A DNA stretch of 64,000 bases from Saprospirales bacterium GYS_P2D (GCA_009833045.1 WUUP01000009.1:1-64000); one strand, 5' to 3'. Counted from the first letter of the stretch, positions 8,763-18,515 are shown. Notes: generated by a model not told the origin, from the sequence alone. Translations and numbers: made by a program.

Positions 8763-10667
8763 ATGAAAGCAAAACTGCTGACCTGCACACTGATCATGCT
8801 ATGTCATATGGGCATGCTGATCGCTCAAGATCTCCCTACTCTCTCAGATGTACCCGATAGCCTACTACAAGGTGCTCATGCGGTCATCCTCGATGATGAG
8901 ACCATCGTCTCCCATACTGGCAATAAGTATCGCTGTCAATATCGAAAAACTGTAGCAATACTCAATAAAAAAGCGGAGTCTTACCAACACTTAATTTTTG
9001 GCTACAAGGAAAATAGCGAAAAACTCATTGATATCTCTGCTATCATCACCACTGCAGATGGGGAACTCATCAAAAAGGTCAAGAAAAAAGAATTCAGTGA
9101 TGTGAGCATGGGTGATGGCTACTCCATCATCTCTGACTATAGAGCTAAGCACTATGACTATACCAGTGACGACTATCCACTCATCGTCCACTATGACTAT
9201 ACCATAGAGTCTGAGAATACGCTGATGCTACCCTCCTGGATACCTATCGATGGACATAAAATATCGGTACTCCAAAGTAGCTACGAGCTATACACCGACC
9301 AAGATATCAGAGTCAAAGAGCTCAACATAGAGTCATATCCCATCACGAGGCAGAAAAAACATCACTATACACTCGCTCATCAGCCAGCAGTACGCTCAGA
9401 ATCATATAGTCCATCGATCTATGAGATATTTCCCATGGTCTATCTGAGCCCTACCTCATTCAGCTATGAGGGATACGAGGGGCAGGTCGAGACATGGGAT
9501 GACTATGCTAAGTGGATCGATACCCATTTTCTGCAAAAGAAAATGAATGAAATGCAGATCGATGAAAGCGCAGTCAGTGATCTTGTCAAATCTGCTAATA
9601 GTGACATCGAAAAGGCACAAATACTCTATCGCTATCTCCAAGATAATACTCGCTATATCAGCATCTCCACGGCTGAGGGCGGACTCAATCCTATGCCTCC
9701 AGCTAAAGTCGATGAAGTGAAATATGGAGACTGCAAGGCGCTATCTTTTTACTATATGGCTATGCTGAGATCGCAAGACATCGACGCACACTATGTAGAG
9801 GTGCATGCCTCCTCCAGTGATCAGCGGGGTCTCTACCCTAACTACCCCGCCCCTGTGCCTGGCAATCATATCATAGTATGTATCCCTCAGGAGACCGATA
9901 GTATATGGGTCGACTGCACCTCTGACTATAATGCTTTTGACTATCTCGGACCATTCACCGATGACCGAGATGTACTCTTGATATCGGCAGACGGGGGCGA
10001 TCTCGTACGGACACCTCACTATGATGAGCACCACAGATCTACAGATACTATCTCTATTAGCTGGACAGAGGATGACAGCTATCAGCTCAGTGCACAGTCC
10101 TCTCACAGCGGTCAGTACAGAGGATCTCATCTCCACCTACTACGGTCCACTCCCTCTGATCATGAGAAATATATACGAGAAGACTGGGCTAAAGGACTCA
10201 GAATCAAAAATATATCACAGCATAGCATAACAGATGCCGACACTCATGATATCCTAAGTACTACCTATGATATGGAGATTGATGACCCCTACGAGCACGC
10301 AGGAGACTATTTATTTTTGCCGATGAAAGAGAGGTATCAGATGGACATCCCTCTTTTACCCAAAGATGGAAATCGTGAGAATGACATCGTATTCAATAGG
10401 ACTCATCAGCAGGAACTCTATATCATACTATCGCTGCCTGAGCCATACGAACTCGTCGCAGAAATCGATGAAACACATGAGTCACCATATGGCCAATACA
10501 GTATCAAAAGCACCCGTATATCGCCACGAGAGATCATGTTAGAAAAACTACTCAAGGTCAACAAAGGTCGATATACCCCCACAGAATACCACGAGATCAA
10601 AAGCTTCTTTGACAAGGCAAAGAAGACGGACATAACTACTATTACTTTAACCCAAACAACAAACTAA
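8763..10667 (+). CDS. DUF3857 / transglutaminase-like protein, catalytic triad intact
   Basis: A 634-residue exported protein. A signal peptide (about 1-21) is followed by a beta-rich DUF3857 domain (about 55-220) and a transglutaminase-like papain-fold core (about 270-390). The triad is visible: Cys324 (KYGDCKALS), His369 (PGNHIIV) and Asp384 (WVDCTSDY). A C-terminal beta domain of about 200 residues follows. Family members are periplasmic proteases, amidases or crosslinkers of unknown substrate. Its stop overlaps the start of the next gene by one base (TAATG), and that gene is a paralogue without the triad, so the two probably act together. Confidence 0.88.
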   Translation: MKAKLLTCTLIMLCHMGMLIAQDLPTLSDVPDSLLQGAHAVILDDETIVSHTGNKYRCQYRKTVAILNKKAESYQHLIFGYKENSEKLIDISAIITTADGELIKKVKKKEFSDVSMGDGYSIISDYRAKHYDYTSDDYPLIVHYDYTIESENTLMLPSWIPIDGHKISVLQSSYELYTDQDIRVKELNIESYPITRQKKHHYTLAHQPAVRSESYSPSIYEIFPMVYLSPTSFSYEGYEGQVETWDDYAKWIDTHFLQKKMNEMQIDESAVSDLVKSANSDIEKAQILYRYLQDNTRYISISTAEGGLNPMPPAKVDEVKYGDCKALSFYYMAMLRSQDIDAHYVEVHASSSDQRGLYPNYPAPVPGNHIIVCIPQETDSIWVDCTSDYNAFDYLGPFTDDRDVLLISADGGDLVRTPHYDEHHRSTDTISISWTEDDSYQLSAQSSHSGQYRGSHLHLLRSTPSDHEKYIREDWAKGLRIKNISQHSITDADTHDILSTTYDMEIDDPYEHAGDYLFLPMKERYQMDIPLLPKDGNRENDIVFNRTHQQELYIILSLPEPYELVAEIDETHESPYGQYSIKSTRISPREIMLEKLLKVNKGRYTPTEYHEIKSFFDKAKKTDITTITLTQTTN

Positions 10668-12622
10668 TGATTAAAAAAACGTTACTGATCATCTCCATGC
10701 TCTGCAGTGGACTGTATCTCTATGCCGCTAAAGCCGGCAAGATCGACGAGCAACTGATCCGAAAAACACACAGTGATATAGATAGCATGGCACAGGCAGA
10801 ATATCTATTCTCCAAGGGGGATGTCAAATATGACTTCACCGGCAATGGGCTTAAGCTCCGTATGGACTATCACTATGCTATAAAAATCTATGGATCGGAA
10901 GGCGAGAAATACGGTGAGATTTCCATACCAGAATATGCCAATGATAGAGATAAGGAGCGTGTCTCAGGTATCAAAGCCTATAGCTATAATATAGTGAATG
11001 GTAAAGTCGTACGAGAGGAGCTTAGCAAGAAAGATATCTTTGAAGAAAAGACCTCTGAATATCTCACGAGACATAAATTTGCCATACCCAACGTCAAGCC
11101 TGGTACAGTGATCGAGGTCAAATACACTAAAACCTCACCATTCGTATACACTATACCAAAGTGGTATTTTCAGCACGACATACCTACTATCAGCTCAGAG
11201 TTTTCTATAGGGGTACCAGAGTTTTTTACTTTGACACCAGTACCATCGGGATTCGTACCTGTGAGTAAGGATCAAAGCAAACGAGCAGATAGAGGATACT
11301 CTATCACTACCTACACCCTCGAGGCAGCACAAGTACCGAGCATGGGCGATGATGATTACGTGCTCAATATAGATGACTATCGTGGAGGTATCAAATATGA
11401 AATCTATAGTGTTAAATGGCCTAATCAACCCATCGAATACTTCTCTAAAAGCTGGCAAGATATCGTAACTAATCTATACGAGAATAGCGAATTCAGAAAA
11501 GCAATAGAGAAAGAAATCAAAGAACTACAGCCGCAGATTGCCGCCACTGATGATATGTCTGATGACGAAAAGATCAAATACCTGTACGACTATGTCAAAG
11601 ACAGCTATGAATGGGATGGCTACTATGGCATATACCCAAATGAAAATTCTAAGAAATTCGTCGAAAGTAAGTCCGGAAATATCGGCAACATCAACTTACT
11701 ACTCGTCAATCTTCTACAGAAAGCGGGCATCAATGCACAGCCTCTCCTTCTCAAATCGAGATATGATGGACTACTCAATACTAACTATCCATCACTATCA
11801 GAGCTCGACTATGTCGTAGCCCATATAGCTGCGGATGGCGAATCGATGATACTCGACGCCACCGAAGATCAGATACCAGTAGGACAGCTACCATCCAGAG
11901 CGGTCAATCTGTATGGCATACTCGCTCACCCTACTCAGGCTCAAGTAGTCAATCTCTCTAACCCAAATAAGTACAGAGTGGTCACTGTGAGTGATTATCA
12001 ATATGATGTAGAAAACAATAAAATCCATGGCCAAAGTAAACGTGTGAGAATGGACTATGCAGCGAGCAAATTCAGACTGGATTTGGAGAAAGAAGAGGAT
12101 GACTCTCAGGAAGAATATGCTGATAATCAAGAAGCGGACATCACAGACTTCAATATCGAAAATACCTACAATATCACCTCGACAGAGGGGATCGATGATC
12201 CATATGATAAAGTAGTCCTTGAGTATGACGAGGAGCTCTATACCTGCTCCCAATCCATCGGAGATAAGATCTTCATAGATGCATTGTTGGATTTTGGCAT
12301 TAAGGAAAATCCGTTTACGGATGTGTCCCGAGAGTTCCCCATATTTTATAACTATAAAATCAATACGCAGTCCACTATCCTACTCCAGATCCCAGATGGA
12401 TACACGGTAGAGAGTATACCCGAAGAGGTGATCGCCAGCCTCCCTGATAAGAAAGGACAGCTCTTCTATCAGCCGACTATACAGGACGATAAGATCATTA
12501 TCACTTACAGATTTAAAATTAATGATGATATACATTTTGCAAATGAGTACGCAGGTCTCAAGATGCTATATGATATGGCTGTCAATAAGACGAAAGAAAA
12601 AATAGTACTAACAAAAGCCTAA
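10667..12622 (+). CDS. DUF3857 / transglutaminase-like protein, catalytic Cys lost
   Basis: A 651-residue paralogue of the upstream protein with signal peptide, DUF3857 region (about 30-230), transglutaminase-like core (about 280-410) and C-terminal DUF3858-like beta domain. The position of the catalytic cysteine reads SGNIGNINLLL (Ile near 339), and the histidine strand reads LDYVVAHIAADG. Only the aspartate strand MILDATED is preserved. It is therefore probably a non-enzymatic scaffold or regulator. It is translationally coupled to the active partner (TAATG overlap) and ends before a strong terminator. Confidence 0.85.
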   Translation: MIKKTLLIISMLCSGLYLYAAKAGKIDEQLIRKTHSDIDSMAQAEYLFSKGDVKYDFTGNGLKLRMDYHYAIKIYGSEGEKYGEISIPEYANDRDKERVSGIKAYSYNIVNGKVVREELSKKDIFEEKTSEYLTRHKFAIPNVKPGTVIEVKYTKTSPFVYTIPKWYFQHDIPTISSEFSIGVPEFFTLTPVPSGFVPVSKDQSKRADRGYSITTYTLEAAQVPSMGDDDYVLNIDDYRGGIKYEIYSVKWPNQPIEYFSKSWQDIVTNLYENSEFRKAIEKEIKELQPQIAATDDMSDDEKIKYLYDYVKDSYEWDGYYGIYPNENSKKFVESKSGNIGNINLLLVNLLQKAGINAQPLLLKSRYDGLLNTNYPSLSELDYVVAHIAADGESMILDATEDQIPVGQLPSRAVNLYGILAHPTQAQVVNLSNPNKYRVVTVSDYQYDVENNKIHGQSKRVRMDYAASKFRLDLEKEEDDSQEEYADNQEADITDFNIENTYNITSTEGIDDPYDKVVLEYDEELYTCSQSIGDKIFIDALLDFGIKENPFTDVSREFPIFYNYKINTQSTILLQIPDGYTVESIPEEVIASLPDKKGQLFYQPTIQDDKIIITYRFKINDDIHFANEYAGLKMLYDMAVNKTKEKIVLTKA

Positions 12623-12670
12623 GAAGTAACCACCCTAACATACTGCACATACCATTCAATAATCTATTCA

Positions 12671-12708
12671 GACAGTTCAGCCAGATTGGCTGGACTGTCT
12701 TTGTTTTT
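12671..12708 (+). terminator. Rho-independent terminator after the DUF3857 pair
   Basis: A 13-bp stem (12671-12683 with 12687-12699, one G-U pair) with loop GAT is followed by a T-rich run. It lies 49 bp after the second DUF3857 gene and closes that two-gene operon. Confidence 0.9.
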
Positions 12709-12765
12709 GGTGGGCATATTTGAGAGCATATCAATCAATCTATTACTCATTCAAATATCATCATC

Positions 12766-13209
12766 ATGAAAAAGAGCACTTTATTTTCAAAAAGCCTATT
12801 GGGTCTGGGATTATTCCTCGGGACGAGCATGACCATCCATGCGCAGAGCGAGCTGGCGGCAGTGAGCTCCAATGAACTCAGAACTAATCGCAGCAACACC
12901 ACTCGTAGCGCTGCATATGACCAGCATAATCAACTGGCTTTTAATCAAATACGCAATCACATCATCACTCAGGTACTGTATCCTGATCGGGCTACTAACT
13001 ATGATGTCGAAGGTCAGCTCGTCATAGAGGTCAATCTCGATCGCTCAGGAAAAATCAAAAACACCTACGTAGTGCAGAGCCTCTCCCCTTTATTTGATCA
13101 GGCAGTAGTCGACGCTGTGGAGGAGATCGGACAGGTCCAGCTCAATAGTAGCAACTACTTAGGTGAGCGCACCCTGCAGATACCTGTGAGATTTACTAAT
13201 GGATACTAA
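12766..13209 (+). CDS. Exported protein with TonB C-terminal-like domain
   Basis: A 147-residue secreted protein. A signal peptide (1-26, ending SMTIHAQ) and a short Ser/Asn/Thr-rich linker lead to a TonB_C-like fold (about 58-147: VLYPDRATNYDVEGQLVIEV, then SGKIKNTYVVQSLSPLFDQA). Unlike true TonB it has no proline-rich spacer, and the N-terminal helix looks cleavable, so it is not an obvious energy transducer. Such isolated domains are common in Bacteroidota. It lies between two terminators as a single-gene unit. Confidence 0.8.
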   Translation: MKKSTLFSKSLLGLGLFLGTSMTIHAQSELAAVSSNELRTNRSNTTRSAAYDQHNQLAFNQIRNHIITQVLYPDRATNYDVEGQLVIEVNLDRSGKIKNTYVVQSLSPLFDQAVVDAVEEIGQVQLNSSNYLGERTLQIPVRFTNGY

Positions 13210-13241
13210 GAGTATCCGCATGGATAGCATTAATTTAGTCG

Positions 13242-13275
13242 AGCTGACTGGGCATGCGCTCGGTCAGCTATTTCT
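13242..13275 (+). terminator. Terminator after the TonB_C-like gene
   Basis: A 12-bp stem (13242-13253 with 13258-13269, two G-U pairs) with a 4-nt loop is followed by a short T-rich tract (ATTTCTAT). It separates the TonB_C-like gene from the LytS-type kinase gene. Confidence 0.75.
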
Positions 13276-13311
13276 ATGATTTCGGATATAGAGTAGCGTA
13301 TAGATATCAGT

Positions 13312-14397
13312 ATGAAAAAAACCTGTAGCCACTGTGAGCGATATTTAGGATTTGATGATCGATGGCTGATGATCATTGGGATTCCTATCCTGTCTCTCAT
13401 GATGCCTATATTGCTCAATCTTAAGTCAGATGCACAAAATGCCTACTGGACGCATATGGTGCCTGAGTCATTCATCTACGTCTTAGGGTTTTGGCTGACC
13501 TACAGATATGTACTGATCGGACTCTACAGACGCTATCCGAGATTTGACCAGACTAAGAAGAGAGTGATGACCGAAGTAGCTGTCATACTCCTCACAGCCC
13601 CGATAGTCAAATACCTACTCGAGGGCATTACACATGCTCTCATGACCTACTGCCATATAGTAGATCATATCATGCCAGATACGCTGACGACCTTATTGGT
13701 TATTTACCTACCATCTGGATTGATAGTAGCGATTTATGATGCATTTTATTTTTTCAATAAATATCGAGAATCAATCATCGAGAAAGAGAAACTCGAGAAG
13801 ATGCATATTCAGTCCCAACTGGATAATCTGCGTAATCAAATCAATCCTCACTTTTTATTCAATAGTCTGAATACACTGATGAATCTCATCCCGACCGATC
13901 CAGACAAAGCAATGACCTATCTATCCAAGCTGTCAAAATTTTATCGATATACGGTAAATGTCAAAGAAGAGAAGCTCGTGTGCCTCACTAAGGAGCTCAA
14001 GTGTGCAGAGCTATATGGGGATTTGCTGAGTGAGAGATTTCACACAGGTATAAACATTAAGTATCCGAGTACCTATAGTGAGCAATATCTCGTGCCTCCA
14101 ATGAGTCTGCAGCTGCTCATAGAAAATGCGGTGAAGCATAATATCGTATCTCGTCATCAGCCGCTACAGATAGACATATCAGTAGATACCGAGACTGCCT
14201 ATATCATCGTCCAGAATAATCTGCAGAATAAAATGGAGGCCGTCAGCTCCACAGGCATGGGACTCAAGAATATTAAAGAGCGCTACTCGTATTTTACTAA
14301 TCGGGAGATGATCTGTGAGAAAACAGACCACACATTCGTCGTAAGACTCCCACTCCTCAACATAAAAGACTATGAAGGTACTCATCATAGAGGATGA
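13312..14397 (+). CDS. LytS/YehU-type sensor histidine kinase
   Basis: A 361-residue membrane kinase of the LytS family. Four transmembrane helices (about 19-37, 52-71, 87-105, 123-148) are followed by a coiled coil and the His_kinase domain with NQINPHFLFNSLN, placing the phospho-acceptor at His180. The ATPase part has LLIENAVKHN and GMGLKNIKERY. An N-terminal CSHC cysteine motif (5-8) precedes the first helix. The gene overlaps the cognate LytTR regulator by 26 nt, so they form one translationally coupled pair. Confidence 0.93.
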   Translation: MKKTCSHCERYLGFDDRWLMIIGIPILSLMMPILLNLKSDAQNAYWTHMVPESFIYVLGFWLTYRYVLIGLYRRYPRFDQTKKRVMTEVAVILLTAPIVKYLLEGITHALMTYCHIVDHIMPDTLTTLLVIYLPSGLIVAIYDAFYFFNKYRESIIEKEKLEKMHIQSQLDNLRNQINPHFLFNSLNTLMNLIPTDPDKAMTYLSKLSKFYRYTVNVKEEKLVCLTKELKCAELYGDLLSERFHTGINIKYPSTYSEQYLVPPMSLQLLIENAVKHNIVSRHQPLQIDISVDTETAYIIVQNNLQNKMEAVSSTGMGLKNIKERYSYFTNREMICEKTDHTFVVRLPLLNIKDYEGTHHRG

Positions 14398-15127
14398 ATG
14401 GAACGCCTATGAATACCTCAGCTCTATCCTACTGAAGATAGATAGCTCTATCGAGATCATGGACAATATCGATAGCGTGCAAGCTGCAGTGACCTATCTC
14501 AGTGAGCGACCGAATCTGGATCTCATATTCCTTGATATACAGCTGTCTGATGGGCAGAGTTTTGAGATATTCAATCACGTGAGCATCGATACACCGATCA
14601 TATTCACCACAGCCTATGATCAGTATGCTCTTGATGCCTTCCGAGTACACAGCATAGACTATCTACTCAAGCCTATACATATCGATGAGCTCGAGCGATC
14701 ACTGGACAAGTATCGAAAGCACTACTCTACCGGCTCCACGAGCACAGAGGAGCTTTCTAATATCCTCAGCAGTATATCTCGTCCAAAGAAAAAAAGATGT
14801 CTCGTCAAAAGAGGTGGACACTATGAATATGTGGATGTCGAGCAGATCAGCTATGTATACTCAGAAGATAGCATGACTTTCTTATCCACGGCAGATCAGC
14901 GACGACATATCTATTCTAAGTCGGTAGAAAATCTATTCAAAGAACTCGATGAAGCCCAGTTCTTTCAGATCAATCGCAGTCAGATCGTCAATATCAATGC
15001 CATCAAGGAGGTACATCCCTACTTTAATCAGCGCCTGAAGATCCTGCTCACAGGGGCGAATGACACCGAAGAATTCGTCGTGAGTCGTAATCGCATGAGC
15101 AGCTTCAAACAGTGGCTCGATCAGTAG
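14372..15127 (+). CDS. LytTR-family response regulator
   Basis: A 251-residue regulator. The receiver (1-120) has an acidic pocket (IIEDEW), phospho-acceptor Asp55 (IFLDIQL), TTAYDQYALDAF and the lysine in DYLLKPIH. A linker leads to a LytTR DNA-binding domain (about 138-250) with FFQINRSQIVNINAI and VSRNRM. It is the partner of the LytS-type kinase it overlaps. The targets are unknown; the DUF2254 gene 66 bp downstream is a candidate. Confidence 0.94.
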   Translation: MKVLIIEDEWNAYEYLSSILLKIDSSIEIMDNIDSVQAAVTYLSERPNLDLIFLDIQLSDGQSFEIFNHVSIDTPIIFTTAYDQYALDAFRVHSIDYLLKPIHIDELERSLDKYRKHYSTGSTSTEELSNILSSISRPKKKRCLVKRGGHYEYVDVEQISYVYSEDSMTFLSTADQRRHIYSKSVENLFKELDEAQFFQINRSQIVNINAIKEVHPYFNQRLKILLTGANDTEEFVVSRNRMSSFKQWLDQ

Positions 15128-15193
15128 GGAGTAAGTGTATTTGACAACTTTTATCCGATCAGAAATGTCCTATATGGACAGATACATACCACG

Positions 15194-16486
15194 ATGCTCA
15201 CACCCATTAAAAATAGATTTTATGTCATCTACCGCCGACTGATATCCAGTATCGCCTTCTATCCGAGCATCATCTCTTTATGCTTTGTAGTATTCGCTAT
15301 ACTGATACTATCTTTGGACAATCATGACGTGATCCAGCTATTAAAAGAGCATGCTGCTCCACTCATGATCAATAATGCAGATACGGCTCGTACCATACTG
15401 GCGACTCTCGTAGGAGGTATCATATCATTGACAGTATTTAGCTTTTCGATGGTGATGATCCTGCTCAATCAGGCATCGAGCAACTTCTCTCCCAGACTAC
15501 TACCTGGCCTCATATCAGATAGAGGAAATCAAACGGTGCTGGGAGTATACATCGGTACGATCCTATATAATATCATCGTCATGATAAGCATTCGTCCGTC
15601 AGATGGATCACAGATGAAAAGTCTATCGATCCTATTTGGGATCATTTTTGGCGTAATCTGTTTAGGGATGTTTGTGATGTTCATCCATGGGATCAGTACG
15701 GGGATCCAGATCAACAACATCCTCGATAAAATCTATCATAAGACTAAAGAAAGAATACAAAAGCTCATCTCAGAGGAACGAGAAGAGGTAGATGATCAGA
15801 GTAGCTTTGAACCTACTACTGTCATCAATAGCGGACGATCAGGCTACTACGAAGGTGTCAATCTCGAAGGCCTCAAGGCATATGCTAAAGAGCATAAGAT
15901 CAGGATAAAAGTATGTGCCCACAAGGGCAAATACCTACTACCAGATATGCCTATCATGACATCTGATACAGAGCTCGATACAGAGCAGCAAGATCTCCTC
16001 AGAGGCTATATCATATACGGTAATAATCAGGAGATCGCTGATAATTTTGTATTAGGGGTAAAAGAAATCACCGAAGTAGGTGTCAAGGCGATGTCACCCG
16101 GTATCAATGATCCGGGTACAGCACTGATCACCATTGACTATCTCACAGATATATTCTCCATGCGTATGGAGATAGATGATACTGAGGTACATCACGACGA
16201 GGAGCACGACTGGTCAGTAGAGCTGGAGGTAGTGGATTTCTCCACATTGATCTATCAGACATTAGCGGCTTATCGCCAATATTGTAAACACGACATCATC
16301 GTCATGGAAAAACTAATACTCATGCTACAATACCTCAAAGGCAAATCAAAATCCTACGAGCAATACAGAAACACCATCGAAGAACAACTCCAAATACTAA
16401 GAGAAGACTACAAGGCTAACATACAAAACGCAGCAGATGTCAAACGACTGGAACGGCTCTATGATAGAGATGTAAGTCGAGAATAA
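15194..16486 (+). CDS. DUF2254 family membrane protein
   Basis: A 430-residue inner-membrane protein of the DUF2254 family. Four hydrophobic helices lie in the first ~185 residues (about 23-42, 65-92, 114-133, 145-172). The conserved signature TLVGGIISLTVFSFSMVMIL is in helix 2, followed by QASSNFSPRLL. The soluble C-terminal part contains the family motif VKAMSPGINDPGTA. The function is not established. It follows the LytS/LytTR pair at 66 bp and may be part of that regulon. Confidence 0.88.
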   Translation: MLTPIKNRFYVIYRRLISSIAFYPSIISLCFVVFAILILSLDNHDVIQLLKEHAAPLMINNADTARTILATLVGGIISLTVFSFSMVMILLNQASSNFSPRLLPGLISDRGNQTVLGVYIGTILYNIIVMISIRPSDGSQMKSLSILFGIIFGVICLGMFVMFIHGISTGIQINNILDKIYHKTKERIQKLISEEREEVDDQSSFEPTTVINSGRSGYYEGVNLEGLKAYAKEHKIRIKVCAHKGKYLLPDMPIMTSDTELDTEQQDLLRGYIIYGNNQEIADNFVLGVKEITEVGVKAMSPGINDPGTALITIDYLTDIFSMRMEIDDTEVHHDEEHDWSVELEVVDFSTLIYQTLAAYRQYCKHDIIVMEKLILMLQYLKGKSKSYEQYRNTIEEQLQILREDYKANIQNAADVKRLERLYDRDVSRE

Positions 16487-16557
16487 TCTCCAAATGATCT
16501 GAAAAACCTTACGAAATAATAGAAAATACTTAGTTTGGGCCGACAGAAGAGCAGCGG

Positions 16558-17040
16558 ATGAAGATCAATCAATACGTCATAGAAAGTAAAGGTGTCATCA
16601 CCAAACGATATAAAATCTATAAGGAGAAAAGCTTACTCCTAAAGGTAAATGGAGGCTTCTTTCTCAAAGAAATGAAGATCAATGACACAGATGGCAATGA
16701 GGTGATGCGTATCCGCAGACCCTTCTCTCCATTTAAAATGAAATTTGAAATCATCGTCAATGACGAAGTCAGAGGAACCATCATCGCTGATAAAAATCCA
16801 CTCTCTAATGATTTGACAGTTGATACATTGGTTGGACTATTTTTCGTGGAGGGCAACTTTTGGGCAAATGAATTTACCATAGAAGATGCCCATAAGCAGA
16901 TAGCAAAAATCTCTCGAAAGCGATTTTCGTCAAAGCGGTATGGAGTCGCTATCCTACAGGGACAGGACGAGCTGTTTATCATGGGTATCGTCATGGCCAT
17001 CGAGATGATGATCCAGGTCAACCGACGACGAAAAAGCTAA
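16558..17040 (+). CDS. LURP-one-related / YxjI-like protein
   Basis: A 160-residue cytosolic beta-barrel-type protein. Alternating strands such as YKIYKEKSLLLKVNGGFF, NEVMRIRRPFSPFKMKFEI and RGTIIADKN match the LURP-one/tubby-like fold, with a closing hydrophobic helix (about 140-152). The family is linked to membrane phospholipids by its scramblase relatives, but a role in bacteria is not settled. It is 1 bp from the deformylase-like gene, so they are co-transcribed. Confidence 0.7.
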   Translation: MKINQYVIESKGVITKRYKIYKEKSLLLKVNGGFFLKEMKINDTDGNEVMRIRRPFSPFKMKFEIIVNDEVRGTIIADKNPLSNDLTVDTLVGLFFVEGNFWANEFTIEDAHKQIAKISRKRFSSKRYGVAILQGQDELFIMGIVMAIEMMIQVNRRRKS

Positions 17041-17041
17041 T

Positions 17042-17533
17042 ATGGCAGATCTCCGACATATCAGACTCCTGGGAGATCCCCTACTTTATGAGACTGCTCT
17101 CCCCGTCACTGAAGATGAGCTGCCGCATCTACTACCTCAGATCAATCTGCTCCACGACTTAGTCAAGGCATTCAGAGCTCGATATGGTAAAGGTCGTGCA
17201 ATCGCTGCGCCACAGATCGGCCTACTCCGTCGTATCATCTGCTATCATGTTGGAGATGATCGCCGCACACTGATCAATCCTGTACTGACCGATCTCAGCG
17301 ATGAGATGATCACTCTCTGGGATGACTGCATGTCCTTCCCTGATCTACTGGTGAGAGTTCAGCGACATCGCCAATGCACTATCGAGTATCTCGACCTCGA
17401 CTGGCAGCCTCAGCGCTGGGAGCTTAGCGATGATCTCTCAGAGCTCATGCAGCATGAGTACGACCACCTGGATGGCATACTGGCTACCATGCGAGCCATC
17501 GATAGTCAGTCATTCAAGATGATTAATTCTTAG
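17042..17533 (+). CDS. Peptide deformylase-like protein
   Basis: A 163-residue member of the peptide deformylase family. Motif 1 is GRAIAAPQIG (52-60). Motif 2 reads WDDCMSFPD instead of the usual EGCLS, but the metal-ligand Cys96 is kept. Motif 3 HEYDHLDG supplies His138, Glu139 and His142. All three metal ligands and the catalytic glutamate are therefore present, but the divergent motif 2 suggests a secondary deformylase rather than the housekeeping enzyme. Its 3' end overlaps the convergent plug-repeat gene by 11 nt. Confidence 0.82.
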   Translation: MADLRHIRLLGDPLLYETALPVTEDELPHLLPQINLLHDLVKAFRARYGKGRAIAAPQIGLLRRIICYHVGDDRRTLINPVLTDLSDEMITLWDDCMSFPDLLVRVQRHRQCTIEYLDLDWQPQRWELSDDLSELMQHEYDHLDGILATMRAIDSQSFKMINS

Positions 17534-18053
17534 GATTCTTTTTCTTGAGGGTGATCTCTATGACACCATTGGGAGCTTCATATTTTTGCATTGCCTTCTC
17601 GCCTTTGAGTACATTGATACTCTCGATATCATCAGGAATGATCTCCTCGAGACGATCCCGAGATGACTCTACCCCGTCTATTACGATCAGAGGATATACA
17701 TCTTCCTTTGTTTTACTTTTCAATTGCGCCTTAGCATCCTTGACGACACTCTTTTCTTTGCTCTTCAGGACAGGCTTAGGATCCTTAGTCGTTACTATTA
17801 TTACTCCATGTGGAGCATTGTATTTTTGTAAGGATTTTTCATCCTTTAGCACCTCTACAGACTCTATGAGCTTGGGATCGATGAGTCCCACTATATAGCT
17901 ATCATATTTGCGACCATCTACGTATACATCCGGTTCTTGCCCTTCATTGACAGATAGATTTATCTCTTTATCGGGAGTTTTCTCATTGATTTCTACCTGA
18001 GCCATTACTGCCATACTGAGGAGCATGATTATCAGCGTACTTAGTATTTTCAT
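17523..18053 (-). CDS. Exported protein with two tandem TonB-receptor-plug-like repeats
   Basis: A 176-residue exported protein (signal peptide 1-18, ending AVMAQ) with two copies of a plug-like motif. Copy 1 has VYVDGRKYD, IESVEVLKDEKSL and APHGVIIVTTK; copy 2 has LIVIDGVESS, IESINVLKGEKAM and APNGVIEITLK. This is the pattern of the SusC/RagA plug (VVDG..., IESI.VLK, .GVI.ITTK), but without any beta-barrel. It is the last gene of a sigma factor operon (37 bp after the one-TM gene). A role as a decoy or signalling module for the sigma system is inference. Confidence 0.75.
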   Translation of the reverse strand: MKILSTLIIMLLSMAVMAQVEINEKTPDKEINLSVNEGQEPDVYVDGRKYDSYIVGLIDPKLIESVEVLKDEKSLQKYNAPHGVIIVTTKDPKPVLKSKEKSVVKDAKAQLKSKTKEDVYPLIVIDGVESSRDRLEEIIPDDIESINVLKGEKAMQKYEAPNGVIEITLKKKNPKN

Positions 18054-18089
18054 ATTTATTGTATTTATTGATTTATATGTGATTCTATG

Positions 18090-18515
18090 TTATCCTTCTT
18101 CATTTCGCTGCAGCGAAATAGTGATTAACTCATCTCTATAAAGCACATCAGCTGATTCTTCGTCGCTATCTGTCATCTCGAGAGCGATCTGTAGTAGACG
18201 CTCTTTCTCGGCAAGGCTTTGCCCAGAGCTATTCTCTCTTAAGCTATGCCACCCTATCAGCAACAATACTAATCCAGCTGCCACTGAAGATATGTATGCC
18301 CAGAGAGGACGATTTCGGATTTGACTGAGCTCAGACTCTGCCCACAGCCTATCGGCCAGTCCCTCTGGAGCAGACACTCTCGCATCACGGACATAGGCCA
18401 GCCATGGATCCTGCCCCTCTGAGTCTTGCTGCTTTATGAGTTCGCTCTCCTCTTTAAGATCAGATGAGCCGCTATAATATTTCTCCGATAGCTTTTGGTA
18501 GTCTTTATCCTTCAT
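18090..18515 (-). CDS. Single-TM protein downstream of sigma factor (possible anti-sigma)
   Basis: A 141-residue protein with a polar, charged N-terminal part (1-69), one transmembrane helix (about 71-90) and a short C-terminal domain (95-141). Position and topology are those of an anti-sigma factor, but no zinc-binding HxxxCxxC is present and I do not recognise the family. The start overlaps the end of the sigma gene by 11 nt, which supports stoichiometric coupled synthesis. Confidence 0.72.
   Translation of the reverse strand: MKDKDYQKLSEKYYSGSSDLKEESELIKQQDSEGQDPWLAYVRDARVSAPEGLADRLWAESELSQIRNRPLWAYISSVAAGLVLLLIGWHSLRENSSGQSLAEKERLLQIALEMTDSDEESADVLYRDELITISLQRNEEG

Noticed and set aside
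9741-10136. 131-codon antisense frame in the first DUF3857 gene
   Set aside because: Lies across the catalytic Cys-His-Asp region of the real gene.
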